From the NCBI RefSeq assembly GCF_030506305.1, contig NZ_CP119421.1, positions 2,147,501 through 2,211,500 on the forward strand: a stretch of DNA of 64,000 bases, read 5' to 3'. The notes beneath the pieces are model-generated. The model had not been told where the DNA came from and ran no database searches. It saw only the letters and a program-made list of their open reading frames with translations. This DNA is from Porifericola rhodea (lineage in GTDB: Bacteria > Bacteroidota > Bacteroidia > Cytophagales > Cyclobacteriaceae). Position numbers and translations under genes: made by a program. Of this stretch, positions 1-8,943 are shown in pieces. Each line of letters starts with the position of its first letter. Positions within the stretch are counted from its first letter, which is position 1.

Positions 1-1
1 A

Positions 2-1045
2 TGGCTAGACTTGGTGGCTGTTGCCATAGCTGCTGATATTGTGCCTATTAATGGCGAAAACAGAATTCTTAGTTATTTTGGTTTGCAGAGGCTTAATGAG
101 GCGGCTCGTCCTGGTCTTAAAGCCCTGGCTCAGCTTGCAGGCCTACGCAATGATATCAATATCGAGAATATTGTTTTTGGTTTTGCTCCGCGTATTAATG
201 CTGCTGGACGTATGGAGCATGCAAAAGCTGCTGTACAACTGTTGCTTGCAGAAACGGATGAGCAGGCACTTAAAATGGCTAACGAGCTTAATGTGCAGAA
301 CACCGAAAGACGCGGATACGATACCCATATGACGCAGGAAGCTCTGGAGATGATAGAGCAGGAAGAAAAACTGCTTCAGGCTAAAACTACAGTGCTTTTT
401 AAAAATGACTGGCATAAAGGAGTTGTAGGAATTGTTGCGTCTCGTTGCATAGAAAAATACTACCGCCCTACCGTTATTCTTACAGAGTCACACGGTAAGG
501 CGTCGGGCTCTGCTCGCTCGGTAGATGGTTACGATGTATATGCCGCTATAGAAGCCTGTTCAGATTTGCTAGAGCAATTTGGGGGGCATAAATATGCGGC
601 GGGGCTTACCATGCCTGTAGAAAATGTGCCGCTGTTTCAGCAAAAATTTGAAGAGACAGTAGCCCAGTCAATTAGCGATGATCAGCTAATCCCTCTGGTA
701 AACATAGATACTAAAATTAATCTATCAGATATTACGCCTAAATTCTATAACGTAGTAAAGCAATTTGCACCATTTGGGCCAGGGAATATGCGGCCTATTT
801 TTATGAGCGACTATCTGATGGTATATGGGTACCCGCAAATATTAAAGGAGCAGCACCTGAAGTTTAGTGTTAGGCAGGAGGGTAGCCAGAAAGTGTATAA
901 TGCTATTGGCTTTGGAATGGCACATTACTATGAAATAGTGCTGGAAGGCAAGCCTTTTCAGATGGCTTATAATGTAGAAGAAAACCATTACAATGGTAAT
1001 ACCAGCCTTCAACTAATGATTAGGGACATCAAACCTATGGAATAA
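2..1045 (+). CDS. recJ: Single-stranded-DNA-specific exonuclease RecJ (C-terminal part)
   Basis: RecJ degrades single-stranded DNA 5'-3' in recombination and mismatch repair. The frame is open from base 2, so the start and the N-terminal DHH catalytic motifs lie outside the window. The visible part begins with the LDLVAVAIAADIVP signature (end of the DHH domain). It continues through NAAGRM and the DHHA1 domain with SGSARS and the GGHKYAAG motif, and ends with the OB-like C-terminal domain (PFGPGNMRPIF). About 347 residues of a protein that is usually 560-580 are present. It converges on murA, with a terminator hairpin between them. Identification is secure; only the 5' end is missing. Confidence 0.95.
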   Translation, partial: WLDLVAVAIAADIVPINGENRILSYFGLQRLNEAARPGLKALAQLAGLRNDINIENIVFGFAPRINAAGRMEHAKAAVQLLLAETDEQALKMANELNVQNTERRGYDTHMTQEALEMIEQEEKLLQAKTTVLFKNDWHKGVVGIVASRCIEKYYRPTVILTESHGKASGSARSVDGYDVYAAIEACSDLLEQFGGHKYAAGLTMPVENVPLFQQKFEETVAQSISDDQLIPLVNIDTKINLSDITPKFYNVVKQFAPFGPGNMRPIFMSDYLMVYGYPQILKEQHLKFSVRQEGSQKVYNAIGFGMAHYYEIVLEGKPFQMAYNVEENHYNGNTSLQLMIRDIKPME

Positions 1046-1065
1046 AAAAAGGAGCTTAATGCTCC
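1044..1065 (-). terminator. Rho-independent terminator of murA
   Basis: On the minus strand the hairpin GGAGC-ATTAA-GCTCC is followed by a run of seven T. It lies between the convergent recJ and murA stops. The plus-strand side has only a weak T stretch (TTCTT), so it serves murA best and perhaps both genes. Confidence 0.75.
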
Positions 1066-1072
1066 TTCTTAT

Positions 1073-2380
1073 CTAATCATTTCTTTCAATCTTAGCACCA
1101 AGTGCTCTTAATCTTTTGTCTATATACTGATAGCCTCTGTCTATCTGCTCTACATTAAAAATTGTACTTTTACCTTCGGCAGACATGGCAGCGATGAGCA
1201 AGGCTACGCCGGCACGTATATCGGGTGAAGTCATAGATATGCCTCTTAATGCCTGCTTTCTGTCCAGGCCAATTACTGTGGCACGATGCGGATCACATAA
1301 AATTACCTGCGCGCCCATATCTAAAAGCTTATCTACAAAGAAGAGACGGCTTTCAAACATTTTCTGGTGTATAAGAACTGTACCTTTTGCTTGTGTTGCT
1401 ACTACGAGTATGATACTCAACAAGTCAGGAGTAAGGCCGGGCCAGATGGCATCAGCTATTGTCATGATAGAGCCATCAATAAAAGTCTCTATCTCATAAG
1501 TTTCATTATCATATACGTGGATATCGTCACCCTCAATATCAAAATTGATTCCGAGCTTACGGAAGGTATCAGGGATAATGCCTAGCATATCTACCCGGGC
1601 ATCTTTAATTACGATATCAGAATTTGTCATGGCAGCCATTCCAATAAAGCTGCCAATTTCAATCATATCGGGCAACATCGTATGTTCAGTACCACCCAGG
1701 CTTTCTACTCCTTCTATGTGTAAAAGGTTAGAGCCTACTCCCGAAATCTTAGCTCCCATACGATTAAGCATGGCACAGAGTTGCTGTAGATAGGGTTCGC
1801 AGGCTGCATTGTATATGGTGGTTTTGCCTTTAGCCATAACTGCTGCCATTACAATATTGGCAGTGCCTGTTACGCTTGCCTCATCAAGCAGCATATATGC
1901 GCCTTGCAACTGCTTGGCTTCTACGCTATAATACTTATTAGCAGCATCGTACTGGAATTGAGCTCCAAGCTTTTGTAATCCGATGAAGTGAGTATCCAGC
2001 CGGCGGCGACCAATTTTGTCACCTCCAGGCATAGGAATTCTACCTTTGCCAAAACGTGCTAATAATGGCCCGAGTATCATAATAGAGCCTCGCAGTGCGG
2101 TAGCCTGCTTAGAAAACTCAGGAGTTTCCAGATAATCCAGATTAATATTGGCGGCTTTGAAGGAGTAAGACTCTTCACCGGCTTTTTCAACCTCCACACC
2201 CATGGAACGAAGCAGGTCAATCAGCTTCATCACATCGCGGATGTTGGGTATTTTGTGAATAGTTACCTGCTCGGGAGTAAGCAGGACGGCACATAAAATT
2301 TGTAGTGCTTCATTTTTGGCACCTTGTGGTATAATTTCTCCCTGGAGTTTGTGTCCTCCTTCAATCTTAAAACTCGCCAT
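1073..2380 (-). CDS. murA: UDP-N-acetylglucosamine 1-carboxyvinyltransferase (Asp-type MurA)
   Basis: First committed step of peptidoglycan synthesis in the cytoplasm: transfers enolpyruvate from PEP to UDP-GlcNAc. At 435 residues it has the family length, with the two-lobed EPSP-synthase fold. GAKNEAL near residue 20 carries the conserved Lys22. The active-site loop reads MPGGDKIGRRRL, so position 121, which is Cys115 in E. coli, is Asp (codon GAC, minus strand 2018-2020). Asp at this site is known to leave MurA active and insensitive to fosfomycin. The stop of the upstream DUF4290 gene is 3 bases away, so the two are probably cotranscribed. Only the phenotype is inferred. Confidence 0.97.
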   Translation of the reverse strand: MASFKIEGGHKLQGEIIPQGAKNEALQILCAVLLTPEQVTIHKIPNIRDVMKLIDLLRSMGVEVEKAGEESYSFKAANINLDYLETPEFSKQATALRGSIMILGPLLARFGKGRIPMPGGDKIGRRRLDTHFIGLQKLGAQFQYDAANKYYSVEAKQLQGAYMLLDEASVTGTANIVMAAVMAKGKTTIYNAACEPYLQQLCAMLNRMGAKISGVGSNLLHIEGVESLGGTEHTMLPDMIEIGSFIGMAAMTNSDIVIKDARVDMLGIIPDTFRKLGINFDIEGDDIHVYDNETYEIETFIDGSIMTIADAIWPGLTPDLLSIILVVATQAKGTVLIHQKMFESRLFFVDKLLDMGAQVILCDPHRATVIGLDRKQALRGISMTSPDIRAGVALLIAAMSAEGKSTIFNVEQIDRGYQYIDKRLRALGAKIERND

Positions 2381-2383
2381 TCT

Positions 2384-3001
2384 TTATTTTTTTCGTCTGT
2401 TGTTGCTTCCGGAGCTTCTTCTGCCTTTAGAACTGCGGTTTGGCTTCTGCGACTCAAAAAGATTATTGTTTTTAACATCTTCGGTAGATATATCTAGTTT
2501 ACCACCTGATATTTCCTTGATGTTTTTAATAATCACAGCATCATCTACATTTTCTTTATTCCAGGTTTGATAAAACCCTTTCATAAGCTTACCCAGATAG
2601 ATGATAGCTCCCTTACGCTCCTCCTCAGTTTCGGCAGCGATAGCTTTGTCTATCAGCTTTTCAATATTCTTGCCATAATGTTTATATGTAACAGGATCTG
2701 TATTATAAGATAGCCTTTTTGGTTTTTTGGTAAGAATATCTACTTCCGGCATGGGGAAGGGAGCGTCTACATCTAGCTCAAAATTCGTCATGATAAAGAG
2801 GTCATCCCAAAGCTTCTGGGTTGTCTCGTTGTTTTCTCTTACGCTAGGGTTAAGCTGGCGCATCAGTTCTATTAAAGTAGTAGCATAGCGAGTACGCTTA
2901 TCTTTGTCTTCAATCGTCATAATATGTTCCGCCAGCTTTTGTACGTTTCTGCCGTATTCTTTCAGAATGACGTTAGACTTACTCGTATTGTATTCAAACA
3001 T
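2384..3001 (-). CDS. DUF4290 domain-containing protein
   Basis: Uncharacterised 205-residue protein of a family found in Bacteroidota, often next to murA. It is mostly helical and charged with no signal peptide or membrane segment, so cytoplasmic. It starts MFEYNTSKSNVILKEYGRNVQKLAEHI and ends in a Lys/Arg/Ser-rich tail (RSSKGRRSSGSNNRRKK) that could bind nucleic acid. It sits 28 bases after uvrD and 3 bases before murA, so it is probably part of one transcript. Function unknown; family assignment is from the conserved start and the context. Confidence 0.85.
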   Translation of the reverse strand: MFEYNTSKSNVILKEYGRNVQKLAEHIMTIEDKDKRTRYATTLIELMRQLNPSVRENNETTQKLWDDLFIMTNFELDVDAPFPMPEVDILTKKPKRLSYNTDPVTYKHYGKNIEKLIDKAIAAETEEERKGAIIYLGKLMKGFYQTWNKENVDDAVIIKNIKEISGGKLDISTEDVKNNNLFESQKPNRSSKGRRSSGSNNRRKK

Positions 3002-3029
3002 CTTTTATTGGTTTTTTTGATAATATATG

Positions 3030-5288
3030 TTATTCATCGTGAATTTTAAGCTTGGCAAAGCTAAGCAATAGCGTTTTTTCTCCTACATCATTGAAATCTA
3101 CCTTGGCTTTTCGGTTTGAGCCTTCCTGATCCAGGTTTTTAACAATGCCAAAACCAAACTTGGGGTGTTCCACCTTCATTCCCGCAGCTAACTGACTGGT
3201 GTCGCTGGGAGCAAAGTCAGGAGAGGGCTTGTAAGAAGACTTGCTGGTATTTACCGTGGGCTTTCGGCTGCGATCTCTTTTAATACTTTTGAGTAATACT
3301 CTGGCATGATCGGTATCTCCTACTACTGAGCGTGTACCCATTGCTTTGTTAATCATTACATAAGTTGGGTCTATTTCTTCCAGAAAACGACTGGGCTCAC
3401 AATTTTTCAACCTACCAAAGCGGTAGCGAGAAAGTGCGTAAGAAAGCACCAATCTGTGCATAGATCGGGTAATTGCTACATAAAACAAGCGGCGCTCTTC
3501 TTCCAGATCTGTACGGCTGCTTAGCATCATTTGGGAGGGGAATAGGTCCTCTTCCATACCTACCACATATACATGAGGGAACTCAAGCCCTTTAGCCATG
3601 TGTATGGTCATCAGTGTTACCTGGTCTTCATCATCTTCTCCCGACTGATCTACAGAGGTAAGTAGCGCTACTTCCTGAAGAAATGCTCCCATACTTTTGT
3701 CTTCGGCTTCGGGGTTATCCACAAACTCCTTGATGGCGTTTAGCAACTCCTGTACGTTTTCATAGCGGTTAAGCCCTTCTATGGTTTTGTCTTCGTAAAG
3801 CTCTCTGAGCAAACCAGAACCTTTGGCAATATGCGAGGCTGCCTCAAAAGCATCTGTTTTTTCAGCCATAAGCATAAAGCCCTTCATCATATCTTTAAAA
3901 GAAACCAGCGCATTAGCAGTACGTCCACTAAAGAACTGATGGGCATTTTTAAGAACATCCCAGATGGGCATGTCATGCTCATAAGCAGTAACGACCACCT
4001 TGTCTACGGTAGCGGCTCCTATACCACGTTTGGGCAGATTGACTATTCTACGAAAAGCCTGCTCATCGCTCTGGTTAACCACAAAACGCATGTACGCAAT
4101 AATATCTTTGATCTCCCGGCGCTGGTAGAAGGAGAGGCCTCCAATAATTTTATATTTGATGTTTCGCTTTCTCAAAGCTTCTTCTATCGCTCGCGACTGG
4201 CTGTTGGTACGATACAAAATAGCAAAGTCGCTATAGCGGGCGTGTGTATTATTCTTTTCTTCAAAAATGGAGTAAGCTACCAGGCGTCCTTCTTCCTGGT
4301 CAGAGGTGGCTTTTATTACTTCTACTAGCTTTCCCTCATCGTTGGCCGTCCAGATATTTTTTTTGAGCTGTGATTTATTTTTACGAATGACGGAGTTAGC
4401 AGCCTCAATTATATTTTTAGTAGAGCGGTAATTTTGTTCCAGCTTAAATACATTTAGGTCAGGAAAGTCTTTCTCAAAGTTGAGGATGTTTTGAATATCT
4501 GCTCCTCTAAAAGCGTAAATACTTTGGGCGTCATCTCCTACTACACAAATATTACGACGCACCGCCGCCAGCTTTTTTGTAATAAGGTACTGAGAGAAGT
4601 TAGTATCCTGAAACTCATCTACCAACACATAGTGGAAGCGATGCTGGTACTTATTAAGTACATCAGGGTGTTCTCTAAATAGTACATTGGTATTAAAGAG
4701 AAGGTCGTCAAAGTCCATAGCATCGGACTTAAAACAGCGCTCTACATAAGTTTTGTAAATTTTACCCATATGAGGCTTGGCAGCGCTTTCGTCTTCTGAC
4801 TTAATCATAGGGTTGTTATTATATTCTTTCCAAGAGATTAGGCGGTTCTTGGAGCTCGAAATTCGGTTAAGCACCATTCCTGGCTTGTATACCTTGTCAT
4901 CTAGCTTCAGCTCTTTAAGTATATTTTTGATAAGAGACTTGGAGTCATCCGTATCATAAATAGTAAAGTTACTCTGATAGCCAATTTTGCTGGCTTCGGC
5001 TCTTAAGATACGGGCAAATATAGAGTGGAAAGTCCCCATCCACAGGTTTCGGGCTTCAGTGCCTACTACACTCTCTATACGATCGCGCATTTCTTTGGCC
5101 GCTTTATTGGTAAAGGTGAGCGCTAGAATATTAAAAGGATCTACGTTTTTTTCTTTGATAAGGTAGGCAATACGATAGGTAAGTACCCTAGTTTTACCGG
5201 AACCCGCACCGGCAATAATCATCGTTGGCCCTTCTGTATGGGTGACCCCATTCCGCTGCGGTTCGTTCAAGCTGTCCAGAAAATTCAT
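3030..5288 (-). CDS. UvrD/PcrA-type ATP-dependent DNA helicase
   Basis: Superfamily 1A 3'-5' helicase for repair and replication restart. At 752 residues all motifs are visible in order: Q motif near the N terminus (LNEPQRNGV), Walker A AGAGSGKT at about 26-33, Walker B DEFQDTN, motif III VGDDAQSIYAFRGA, motif IV LEQNYRST, motif V TIHMAKGLEFPHVYVVG and motif VI VAITRSMHRLVLSY. The C-terminal region ends in the PcrA-like GMKVEHPKFGFGIVKNL segment, known in PcrA as a RNA-polymerase-interacting domain. pcrA or uvrD is the likely symbol but I cannot choose between them. It is the first gene of the minus-strand group leading to murA. Confidence 0.95.
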   Translation of the reverse strand: MNFLDSLNEPQRNGVTHTEGPTMIIAGAGSGKTRVLTYRIAYLIKEKNVDPFNILALTFTNKAAKEMRDRIESVVGTEARNLWMGTFHSIFARILRAEASKIGYQSNFTIYDTDDSKSLIKNILKELKLDDKVYKPGMVLNRISSSKNRLISWKEYNNNPMIKSEDESAAKPHMGKIYKTYVERCFKSDAMDFDDLLFNTNVLFREHPDVLNKYQHRFHYVLVDEFQDTNFSQYLITKKLAAVRRNICVVGDDAQSIYAFRGADIQNILNFEKDFPDLNVFKLEQNYRSTKNIIEAANSVIRKNKSQLKKNIWTANDEGKLVEVIKATSDQEEGRLVAYSIFEEKNNTHARYSDFAILYRTNSQSRAIEEALRKRNIKYKIIGGLSFYQRREIKDIIAYMRFVVNQSDEQAFRRIVNLPKRGIGAATVDKVVVTAYEHDMPIWDVLKNAHQFFSGRTANALVSFKDMMKGFMLMAEKTDAFEAASHIAKGSGLLRELYEDKTIEGLNRYENVQELLNAIKEFVDNPEAEDKSMGAFLQEVALLTSVDQSGEDDEDQVTLMTIHMAKGLEFPHVYVVGMEEDLFPSQMMLSSRTDLEEERRLFYVAITRSMHRLVLSYALSRYRFGRLKNCEPSRFLEEIDPTYVMINKAMGTRSVVGDTDHARVLLKSIKRDRSRKPTVNTSKSSYKPSPDFAPSDTSQLAAGMKVEHPKFGFGIVKNLDQEGSNRKAKVDFNDVGEKTLLLSFAKLKIHDE

Positions 5289-5699
5289 AAAGTATCAGGT
5301 TTTCCCGTGCAATTTATCAATAAGTCTCTCTTAATCATAAAGAAAGGCAGGAACAAGCTTCAGAGATGAAGCTCTTAATTTAGTGCATAGTTGTAAAAAA
5401 ATCAGCATCTAATAAAGCCTCTGATCAGGCTTTCTGTTTTGCACTGCTAAATCAATCAGACTGCAAAGCTAATGATTTCTTTACAACTAATATGAATAAG
5501 CTTCTTGTTCATTTTTGCAGCAAAAAATCGTAAATATTAAAGCCGTGGCAAAAAACGCGCTTGTAGTTATGATGGGTGTTAAAAATTCTTTGAGTCTTTT
5601 ATGTTAATTTTTGATTTTCTGACAAATAGCTATATCTTTGCAGTTCTTTAAACCCAAGAGCGATAATTCCTGTTAGGACAGTAAAGAAATATTTTAGCG
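5289..5699. other. Divergent intergenic region between uvrD and rpsT
   Basis: 411 bases without a gene. It holds the divergent regulatory DNA of the helicase operon and rpsT. A hairpin AAAGCCT-CTGATC-AGGCTTT lies at about 5415-5434; its role is unclear because it is upstream of both predicted transcripts. The rpsT promoter is at 5609-5639, and the rpsT leader contains a small CCTGTTAGGACAG hairpin. Confidence 0.6.
5609..5639 (+). promoter_or_regulatory. rpsT promoter, Bacteroidota consensus
   Basis: A -33 element TTTG (5609-5612), a 19-base spacer and a -7 element TATCTTTG (5632-5639) match the known Bacteroidota housekeeping consensus TTTG-N19-TAnnTTTG exactly. The first codon of rpsT is 61 bases downstream, giving a leader of about 55 nt. 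Confidence 0.8.
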
Positions 5700-5954
5700 A
5701 TGGCAAATCATAAATCTGCATTAAAACGTATTCGTTCTACTGAAACTAGACGTGAGAGAAACCGTTATCAGTTGAAGACTACCCGTACTTTTGTTAAAAG
5801 GTTAAGAAATACCACGGACAAAGCTGAGGCAGAAGAGCTTTACAAAAAGGTATCTTCTATGCTGGACAAACTAGCGAAAAAGAACATTATTCATAAGAAC
5901 AACGCAGCTCACAAAAAAGCTAAGCTTGCTAAGCATGTGAATGAACTTGCGTAA
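5700..5954 (+). CDS. rpsT: 30S ribosomal protein S20
   Basis: 84-residue basic helical protein that binds 16S rRNA in the small subunit. It has the family start [21 protein letters not shown] and the conserved C-terminal [18 protein letters not shown]. Length and composition are standard. It is a single-gene unit with its own consensus promoter upstream and a strong terminator directly downstream. Confidence 0.98.
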   Translation: MANHKSALKRIRSTETRRERNRYQLKTTRTFVKRLRNTTDKAEAEELYKKVSSMLDKLAKKNIIHKNNAAHKKAKLAKHVNELA

Positions 5955-5978
5955 ATTCTTACATCAATATATTACAAG

Positions 5979-6009
5979 GCCTTACGCTTTCTTAGTGTAA
6001 GGCTTTTTT
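5979..6009 (+). terminator. Rho-independent terminator of rpsT
   Basis: The stem GCCTTAC/GTAAGGC encloses a loop GCTTTCTTAGT and is followed by TTTTTTG. It is 25 bases after the rpsT stop and before radC. Confidence 0.85.
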
Positions 6010-6041
6010 GTTTGCTTTGGGCTCTCAAAATTGTGTAGCTT

Positions 6042-6746
6042 ATGGCAAACCGATACGCCTTCCGCGAAAAAGGAATACTGAGTTGGGCTGAGGAAGATCG
6101 TCCTCGCGAAAAGCTGCTCACCAGGGGCAGAACAGCTCTTACAGATGCTGAGCTAATTGCTATCCTGATTGGCTCAGGAACCCGCAACAAAAGCGCAGTA
6201 GACCTCAGCAAAGAAATTCTGGCCAGTGTAAACTATAACCTTCATGAGCTGGCAAAACTCACAGTGAGCGATTTGCAAAAATTTGATGGCATAGGCGAAG
6301 CTAAAGCCATTAGCATTGTGAGTGCCCTGGAACTAGGCCGCCGCCGCAAAGAAGTAGAACCACTCAAAAGAGAAAAAATTACCTGCTCCGAAGATGCTTA
6401 TCGGGTAGTGCAGCCTTATCTCATGGATCAGGCAGTAGAGCAGTTCTGGATCATTCTGCTGAATAGAGCCAATTTGGTTATTAAACCTGAGTTAATTAGC
6501 GAAGGTGGGGTTTCTGGTACTGTAGCAGACCCCAAAGTTATCTTTAAAAAAGCTCTGGACAAGCTGGCCAGTTCTATCATTCTGGTGCATAACCACCCTT
6601 CCGGAAATCTGACACCCAGCCAGGCAGATCTACAGCTTACCCGAAAGTTAAAAGAAGCGGGTAAAAGTCTGGACCTTCCGGTTTTAGATCATCTTATTTT
6701 TACAGACCATGCATATTACAGCTTTGCCGATGAAGGTATGTTATGA
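6042..6746 (+). CDS. radC: RadC family protein (JAB/MPN domain)
   Basis: 234 residues. An N-terminal UPF0758 helical part (SWAEEDRPREKLL) is followed by a helix-hairpin-helix (FDGIGEAKAISIVSALELGRR) and a C-terminal JAB metalloprotease-like domain with the zinc signature HNHPSGNLTPSQAD. The name RadC is historical: a role in repair is not established for the family, and the JAB motif suggests metal-dependent hydrolysis of an unknown substrate. It begins just after the rpsT terminator, so it needs its own promoter, which I could not place. Confidence 0.93.
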   Translation: MANRYAFREKGILSWAEEDRPREKLLTRGRTALTDAELIAILIGSGTRNKSAVDLSKEILASVNYNLHELAKLTVSDLQKFDGIGEAKAISIVSALELGRRRKEVEPLKREKITCSEDAYRVVQPYLMDQAVEQFWIILLNRANLVIKPELISEGGVSGTVADPKVIFKKALDKLASSIILVHNHPSGNLTPSQADLQLTRKLKEAGKSLDLPVLDHLIFTDHAYYSFADEGML

Positions 6747-6863
6747 TCGCTGAAGATTTCTGAGCCTGTGTATTGTCTTATCTTTTTTTGCTCCTAACTT
6801 TATCGCCCTTCATGTAGACAAAAAAGATTTTTGTTTAGTGGAAAATGATTACTAATGTGGGTT

Positions 6864-7475
6864 ATGAAAAAGATTATTCCAGTTATTGTTATTGTAGTTA
6901 TTGGCATTAGTGTGCTTTACACTTTGCAAGGGGGCGAAACGGAAGAAGAGTATATAGAACGGATAGTAGAAGAAAGAGAAAGAACAGAACGTTTTATGCA
7001 ATCTTCTGATGAGTCTCCTTTTGCTCCAGAAGATATCACGTATAAAGGGCTTCGTTTTTTTGAGCCAAAACCTGCGTACAAAGTAAGAGCTCGCCTTACA
7101 CCTATACAGAACAAAAAGCTGCTGAAAATGCCTACCTCTACTGGCGAGGAAGAGAAGTACATCCGTTATGCTTATGCGGATTTTGAAATAGAAGGGCAAC
7201 AGGCTCGCCTATTGGTATTGCAACCTTTTGATTCGCAAACTAAACTTTTTGTGCCTTTTGCTGATGCTACCAGTGGAGGTGAGACTTATGGTGGGGGTAG
7301 GTATATGGACATAGAAATGCCTGCGCGTACTGGTAGTAAAAGTATAAAGCTGGATTTTAACAAAGCTTATAACCCCTATTGCGCTTATAACCCCACTTAC
7401 AGTTGTCCGTTGCCGCCTAAAGAGAATATCTTAGCATTTCCTGTAGAGGCAGGCGAGAAGGCATATAAAGAGTAA
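6864..7475 (+). CDS. DUF1684 domain-containing protein, membrane-anchored
   Basis: About 203 residues with an N-terminal hydrophobic anchor (MKKIIPVIVIVVIGISVLY), so probably exported or periplasmic. The C-terminal signature FNKAYNPYCAYNPTYSCPLPP is diagnostic of DUF1684, whose function is unknown. An ATG nine bases upstream (6855) would add MWV; I chose MKK because it gives a standard signal anchor. The following kbl gene is convergent. Confidence 0.85.
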   Translation: MKKIIPVIVIVVIGISVLYTLQGGETEEEYIERIVEERERTERFMQSSDESPFAPEDITYKGLRFFEPKPAYKVRARLTPIQNKKLLKMPTSTGEEEKYIRYAYADFEIEGQQARLLVLQPFDSQTKLFVPFADATSGGETYGGGRYMDIEMPARTGSKSIKLDFNKAYNPYCAYNPTYSCPLPPKENILAFPVEAGEKAYKE

Positions 7476-7483
7476 ATTAAAAA

Positions 7484-7531
7484 CACCCCCTCATCGCTAT
7501 CATTTACATCAATGATTTTGAAGAGGAGGTG
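7484..7531 (-). terminator. Terminator hairpin of kbl
   Basis: On the minus strand CACCTCCTC pairs with GAGGGGGTG (one G-U pair), with an inner hairpin ATCATT/AATGAT. TTTTTAATTT follows the outer stem. The T-tract is on the minus strand, so it ends kbl; the plus side lacks one. Confidence 0.65.
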
Positions 7532-7551
7532 AAAAATATGTTTTGAGAGTA

Positions 7552-8742
7552 TTAAGATAATACGCCTAATTCTTGCCCAATTTCTTTGAAAGCAGCAATA
7601 GCGGTATCCAGATGCTCTTTTTCATGTACTGCGGATATCTGAACACGAATACGTGCCTGGCCTTTTGGGACTACCGGATAGTAAAAGCCAATAACATAAA
7701 TTCCTTTCTCTAGCAGGCGCTCGGCAAACTGTTGGGCTAAGGGTGCATCATAAAGCATAATTGGTACAATAGCATGGGTGCCTGGTTTAATATCAAACCC
7801 AGCAGCCGTCATGTGCTCGCGAAAATAGCTGGTATTTTCTTCTAGTTTATCTCTGAGCTCGGTAGTCTCAGAAAGCAGGTCAATCACAGCAATGGAAGCA
7901 CCAGTTATAGAAGGAGCCAGGGTATTTGAAAAAAGATAGGGGCGTGAGCGTTGGCGCAGTATATCTACAATTTCTTTGCGAGCGCTGGTAAAGCCTCCAC
8001 TTGCTCCTCCCAGAGCTTTGCCTAAAGTGCCGGTAATAATATCTACTCTACCCATAACATCATGATGCTCATGTACGCCTCTACCAGTTTTGCCCATAAA
8101 CCCGGTAGAGTGGCACTCGTCGGACATTACTAGAGCTTTATATTTATCGGCCAGGTCGCAGATTTTATCTAGCTGAGCAATGGTGCCATCCATAGAAAAC
8201 ACTCCATCGGTAACAATAATACGATGACGTGCTCCCTCCGCTTCTTTTAGCTTTTCTTCAAGATCCTGCATATCGTTATGCTTGTAGCGGTAGCGTTGCG
8301 CCTTGCATAGTCTTACTCCATCTATAATTGAAGCATGGTTAAGTGCATCGGAGATAATGGCATCTTCGGGGCCCAGTAATGGCTCAAATACGCCTCCGTT
8401 GGCGTCAAAAGCGGCCGCATAAAGAATGGTATCTTCCATTCCCAGAAAGTCAGAAATCTTTTGTTCAAGTGTTTTATGGATGTCTTGTGTTCCGCAAATA
8501 AATCTTACCGAAGACATACCATAACCGTGGGTATCAATACTTGCTTTGGCCGCTTCTATAACTTTAGGGTGAGCAGAAAGCCCCAGATAGTTGTTGGCGC
8601 AGAAGTTAATTACTTCTTTTCCGCTGGTAGTCTTAATTACAGCACCTTGAGGCGTAGTAATTACTCGCTCGTTTTTATATAGACCAGCCTCTTTTATCTC
8701 GGCCAGTTCTTTTTCTAAGGCAGGTTTTAGGGTTTCGTACAT
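7552..8742 (-). CDS. kbl: Glycine C-acetyltransferase (2-amino-3-ketobutyrate CoA ligase)
   Basis: PLP-dependent enzyme of the alpha-oxoamine synthase family. It converts 2-amino-3-oxobutyrate plus CoA to glycine and acetyl-CoA, the second step of threonine breakdown. 396 residues, normal length. The PLP lysine is Lys242 in [30 protein letters not shown] and the N-terminal [11 protein letters not shown] are characteristic. The divergent neighbour encodes the first step, threonine dehydrogenase, which supports kbl over the close relatives BioF and HemA. Confidence 0.95.
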   Translation of the reverse strand: MYETLKPALEKELAEIKEAGLYKNERVITTPQGAVIKTTSGKEVINFCANNYLGLSAHPKVIEAAKASIDTHGYGMSSVRFICGTQDIHKTLEQKISDFLGMEDTILYAAAFDANGGVFEPLLGPEDAIISDALNHASIIDGVRLCKAQRYRYKHNDMQDLEEKLKEAEGARHRIIVTDGVFSMDGTIAQLDKICDLADKYKALVMSDECHSTGFMGKTGRGVHEHHDVMGRVDIITGTLGKALGGASGGFTSARKEIVDILRQRSRPYLFSNTLAPSITGASIAVIDLLSETTELRDKLEENTSYFREHMTAAGFDIKPGTHAIVPIMLYDAPLAQQFAERLLEKGIYVIGFYYPVVPKGQARIRVQISAVHEKEHLDTAIAAFKEIGQELGVLS

Positions 8743-8814
8743 AAGGTATGGTATTTGAATTATGCTTAACTAACTATATAGCTAAAGTATCGTTATGTTA
8801 TAAATATATTTTGT

Positions 8815-8828
8815 GAGTCTGTAGACTC
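8815..8828. promoter_or_regulatory. Perfect inverted repeat between kbl and threonine dehydrogenase
   Basis: GAGTCT-GT-AGACTC, six-base arms with a two-base centre, lies in the divergent intergenic region. It is a candidate operator for coordinated control of the threonine-degradation pair. A -7-like TATTTTTG lies just downstream at 8845-8852 for the plus gene, but no matching TTTG is found 19 bases before it. Confidence 0.35.
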
Positions 8829-8943
8829 AGGTTTTGCAAATTTCATATTTTTGCACTCAAAAATAAGTGGTTCATTAAATATTGTTTACAAAATCTCCAA
8901 TACTGAACCTTAAGTAAGAAAATGCCTGCGGGGCAAATGAAGA

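Noticed and set aside
3831-4328. 165-codon plus-strand open frame
   Set aside because: It lies entirely antisense within the UvrD/PcrA helicase gene, whose motifs are continuous, and has no family features.
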